A stretch of DNA of 64,000 nucleotides. Source: Carnegiea gigantea. Taxonomy: Eukaryota; Streptophyta; Magnoliopsida; Caryophyllales; Cactaceae. A program made the position numbers and the translations under genes. How positions within the stretch are numbered: the first letter of the stretch is position 1; every line of letters begins with the position of its first letter. Positions 61,886 through 64,000 of the stretch are shown here, in pieces. The notes under the pieces were generated by a model. The model was not told the origin of the DNA. It searched no databases and saw only the letters and a program-made list of their open reading frames with translations. Location: assembly GCA_029747015.1 (NCBI GenBank), contig JAKOGI010002140.1, forward strand, positions 70,001 through 134,000, written 5' to 3'.

Positions 61886-62046
61886 AACTTGTTCCATATC
61901 ATCATCCTCTTGTTGAAGCTAAGCATTTGCATCCATAATACTCTGCACAGTATTTCTCCGCTCCCTTATTAAGGCCTTTTGATAGAAAAAAGAGGTATTG
62001 TAGTCCCAATGATTTCTTAGCCTAAAAATGACAACTGTGTTGGAAC
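61886..62046 (-). pseudogene. LINE fragment between endonuclease and RT
   Basis: The minus strand reads RNHWDYNTSFFYQKALIRERR and NTVQSIMDANA. This matches the linker block of plant LINEs that normally reads GDRNTxFFHxKAxxRRRxN before RT. It connects to 59806 on one side and to 62299 on the other once the inserted elements are removed. Confidence 0.75.
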
Positions 62047-62298
62047 TGAAGCTGAAAAAGGGTACGGGTCGGGTCGGATCGGGTCGGGTCAACCCAAACA
62101 ACTCAATTTTGTGTCGATATTGAAAATAGATTGGATTTGGCTAAAATTAAAAAATAACATGTTTTCATGCCAAACAGATAAAACACGTCGAGTTCAGGTC
62201 GAAATTGGTTCAATTTAAATCGTGTACTTGTTTCTCTCCGTAACTTTGAGTCGGCTTTGTGTCGTGTTGTCTTTTCAGATTAGGCTTTCCCAACTCTA
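62047..62298. mobile_element. Small hAT-like MITE (252 bp) in the LINE
   Basis: The flanks GTTGGAAC (62039-62046) and GTTGGAGC (62299-62306) match at seven of eight bases. The ends TGAAGCTGAAAAAG and reversed TAGAGTTGGGAAAG are weak inverted repeats. GGGTCGGGTCGG-type subterminal repeats are present. It lies within the LINE linker, between TFWLQ and the RNHWDYNT block, which fixes it as an insertion. Confidence 0.55.
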
Positions 62299-62466
62299 GT
62301 TGGAGCCAAAATGTCTCATCTTGTCTTTCAAGTGCATTAATTTTAGCATTTAGCATATGGATTACTTCCAATAACTTCATCATATCAAAATTCAGCCCAC
62401 AACTTCTCAATTTCTTCCTTCTTCCAATTAATGCAATGCTTCATCTTATTTGCGCTAAACCCCAAC
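62299..62466 (-). pseudogene. LINE linker fragment
   Basis: The minus strand gives CGLNFDMMKLLEVIHMLNAK, then INALERQDETFWLQL, the helical linker that precedes WLxxGDRNT in plant LINEs. It is bounded by two small inserted elements. Confidence 0.65.
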
Positions 62467-63216
62467 TAGGGATGACAACGGATTAGATTTAAATCGAATA
62501 CATAAACATCTAAATATGATGCAATTAATAATCGGATTTGAAAATCCAATCCATATCTGACTCCATTATATGAGATACTCCACCCAAATCAAGATTGGAT
62601 TCAAATTGAAATAAATTTAGATATAATCAAATCTGATCCAAAGAAACATTTTTATTTGATCTTTGCATAATTTTTTCTTATCACTTGTTTTTGTTTACAT
62701 AAAAATTCAATGTTAAACACTATCATTCAAAACATTTCAATATTTTAAAGTAAGAAGGCATTGGAAAGCGGCATGCGAAGTCACTCAAGAAGGTAAGGGC
62801 TGAAGAGCATTAGCCGAACAGGAAAGAAATGGAGAAAAACTACGACTTTGGTTGACAAAGAGGAGAGATCAAGGGAGAGAGTGGGAAAGCGGAGAATAAG
62901 AATTAAGACAAAGAAGTAAATATTGTGATCATAATGCAAACCTTATATAAATTTTTTTAGGGTTAGGATATTAGGAATTCTGTAAATGCAAAAAAAATGA
63001 AATTGTTAACAAAATTATCGAATCAGAAGGACCTCCCTCAGAATCTGATCTAATTGGACTTGATTTTGGATTATTTTTTACGCAATTTAAATTTGATTAT
63101 CATTCTTTGAATTTGATTCGGATAATTTTGATTATTATTCTTTGAATTTGATTCGGATAATTTTGCCTCAGATTGGATGTAATTTCTATCAAATTCAGAC
63201 TATACTGCCATCCTTG
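62467..63216. mobile_element. Putative hAT-like non-autonomous element in the LINE
   Basis: The ends TAGGGATGACAACGG and reversed CAAGGATGGCAGTAT resemble the TAGGGATGGCAAC ends of hAT-like MITEs. LINE sequence lies on both sides. The flanking eight bases agree only at about five positions, so borders are tentative. AATCCAAT/ATCTGATTC-type subterminal repeats and a 36-bp tandem duplication (63094-63165) are inside. It has no coding capacity. Confidence 0.5.
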
Positions 63217-64000
63217 CCCACAATCGTTTTCTCGACACTTTGCAGCAATTGGAGCTCTCTCACCCTAGGGAAAAGTCCTGTTTTGAGTCCAGTAATCAGC
63301 CACTACATCATCTCTTTCTACATCCATGCTTTCTAAAAATGACATGGTCTTTTCTTATGCTTCTACTAGGTTAGTCTTGGTGGAGCTGCATGGTGGCATT
63401 CCAAAATGAGGGAGAGATGGTATAATCTTTTTTTAGGCAAATAAGCAGCTGTACGCCATAGAAAGGCAAAATGCCACATTGTATTTTGCCAAAAAACCGT
63501 CAACTCTTTCTTGCTCATTTTTATGTCTGCCTTGACTGGTTGGCCATGTGAAATCATGCCCATAGTAAGCTATATCTCCCAAATCACAGAAACTCGCAGC
63601 TTCATAGAGACCCATATTTAGGGTTTGATTTTTTCTTGTTCTCCCCTTTTTCTCATGATCCCCCTAAGGATCACACTGACATCGTCAAAACGCAAGAAAG
63701 TTAGAAAGGTGTGTTGTACATAGAGTGATTTCAGGAGATCCCAAGTCCTCATTTTGTCTTCACGTTTAGGGTAGCTGTAAATTCCTGTTACGGCAAGGTC
63801 TCCCATTTCGCATGTAATCAGCATAAACTGCATTGACATAGCATAACCTTAGTTGAATTCCCTCATTTTTGCCGACTTTAGTTTGGTTTCTAACAAAATG
63901 CCTACTTTGGGGTCTCTTTCTTCTACAATGATCCAAAGGGCGGCAGCTGCCTGTTGGTTCTAAAGTGCATGACAGTCATAAGCTAAGATGATCGTTGCAC
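63217..64000 (-). pseudogene. LINE endonuclease region, truncated by the window edge
   Basis: The minus strand shows the middle and end of an APE-type endonuclease. AVTGIYSYPKREDKMRTWDLL (63785) matches the usual FTGFYGHP...W.LL. LYEAASFCDLGDIAYYGHDFTW (63605) matches the FCDLGDxGYxGHDFTW block. ERVDGFLAKYNVAFCL matches the ERLDRFLAN block. The GDFNEI motif is not readable because of frameshifts. The enzyme nicks target DNA for target-primed reverse transcription. The 5' end of the LINE lies beyond 64000. Confidence 0.8.

Overview
The window looks like repeat-dense, AT-rich heterochromatin from a flowering plant. The evidence is the mix of families: OTA-clade Ty3 elements (Tat and Athila types), a chromodomain Ty3 element, a SIRE-type Ty1/copia element with an extra ORF after pol, TRIM LTRs, PIF/Harbinger, Mutator-like and hAT-like DNA elements, a plant LINE with a zf-RVT/RNase H tail, and a tRNA-type SINE. 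The species cannot be named from the sequence. I found no convincing host gene; almost all coding capacity is broken transposable-element protein.

The layout is a set of nested insertions, most of which can be closed by target-site duplications (TSDs) read directly from the sequence. The outermost layer is one LINE on the minus strand. Its endonuclease lies at the right edge (about 63.2-64.0 kb), its reverse transcriptase at 58.1-59.8 kb, and its zinc-finger/RNase H tail at 3.0-3.9 kb. A Tat-type Ty3 element (3941-58112, + strand, TSD ATGAT on both sides) lies between the RT part and the tail. Its two LTRs are only about 700 bp each, so the 54 kb between its ends is mostly later insertions.

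Inside the Tat element, left to right: a 4.2-kb solo LTR (4949-9154, TSD AATGA); decayed gag-protease carrying a hAT-like MITE (10864-11548); a truncated Athila-like PR-RT-RNaseH-IN remnant (about 13.4-18.7 kb); and a chromovirus (19.7-49.6 kb, no 5' LTR found). The chromovirus is split by a full Athila element on the minus strand (22640-45411, TSD GGCGC/GGCAC). That Athila element is split in turn by a full SIRE-type copia element (24380-34665, TSD AATAT). To the right of the chromovirus are TRIM sequences in a tandem layout; one TRIM interior holds a 5.9-kb PIF/Harbinger transposon (49781-55724) with a Myb/SANT-like gene and a DDE transposase. A Tourist-like MITE (56891-57261) precedes the 3' LTR of the Tat element.

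Right of 58.1 kb the LINE is further cut by a Mutator-like element (59807-61885, ~130-bp TIRs, 10-bp TSD) that carries a decayed GRF-type zinc-finger ORF and a second, 927-bp element. Two small hAT-like elements follow (62047-62298 and about 62467-63216).

The nesting order agrees with decay. The innermost SIRE LTRs differ by about two dozen changes in 1.38 kb, the Athila LTRs differ more, and the Tat LTRs are only moderately alike. Many stop codons look like C-to-T or G-to-A changes (CGA to TGA, TGG to TAG/TGA, CAG to TAG), as expected in methylated repeats.
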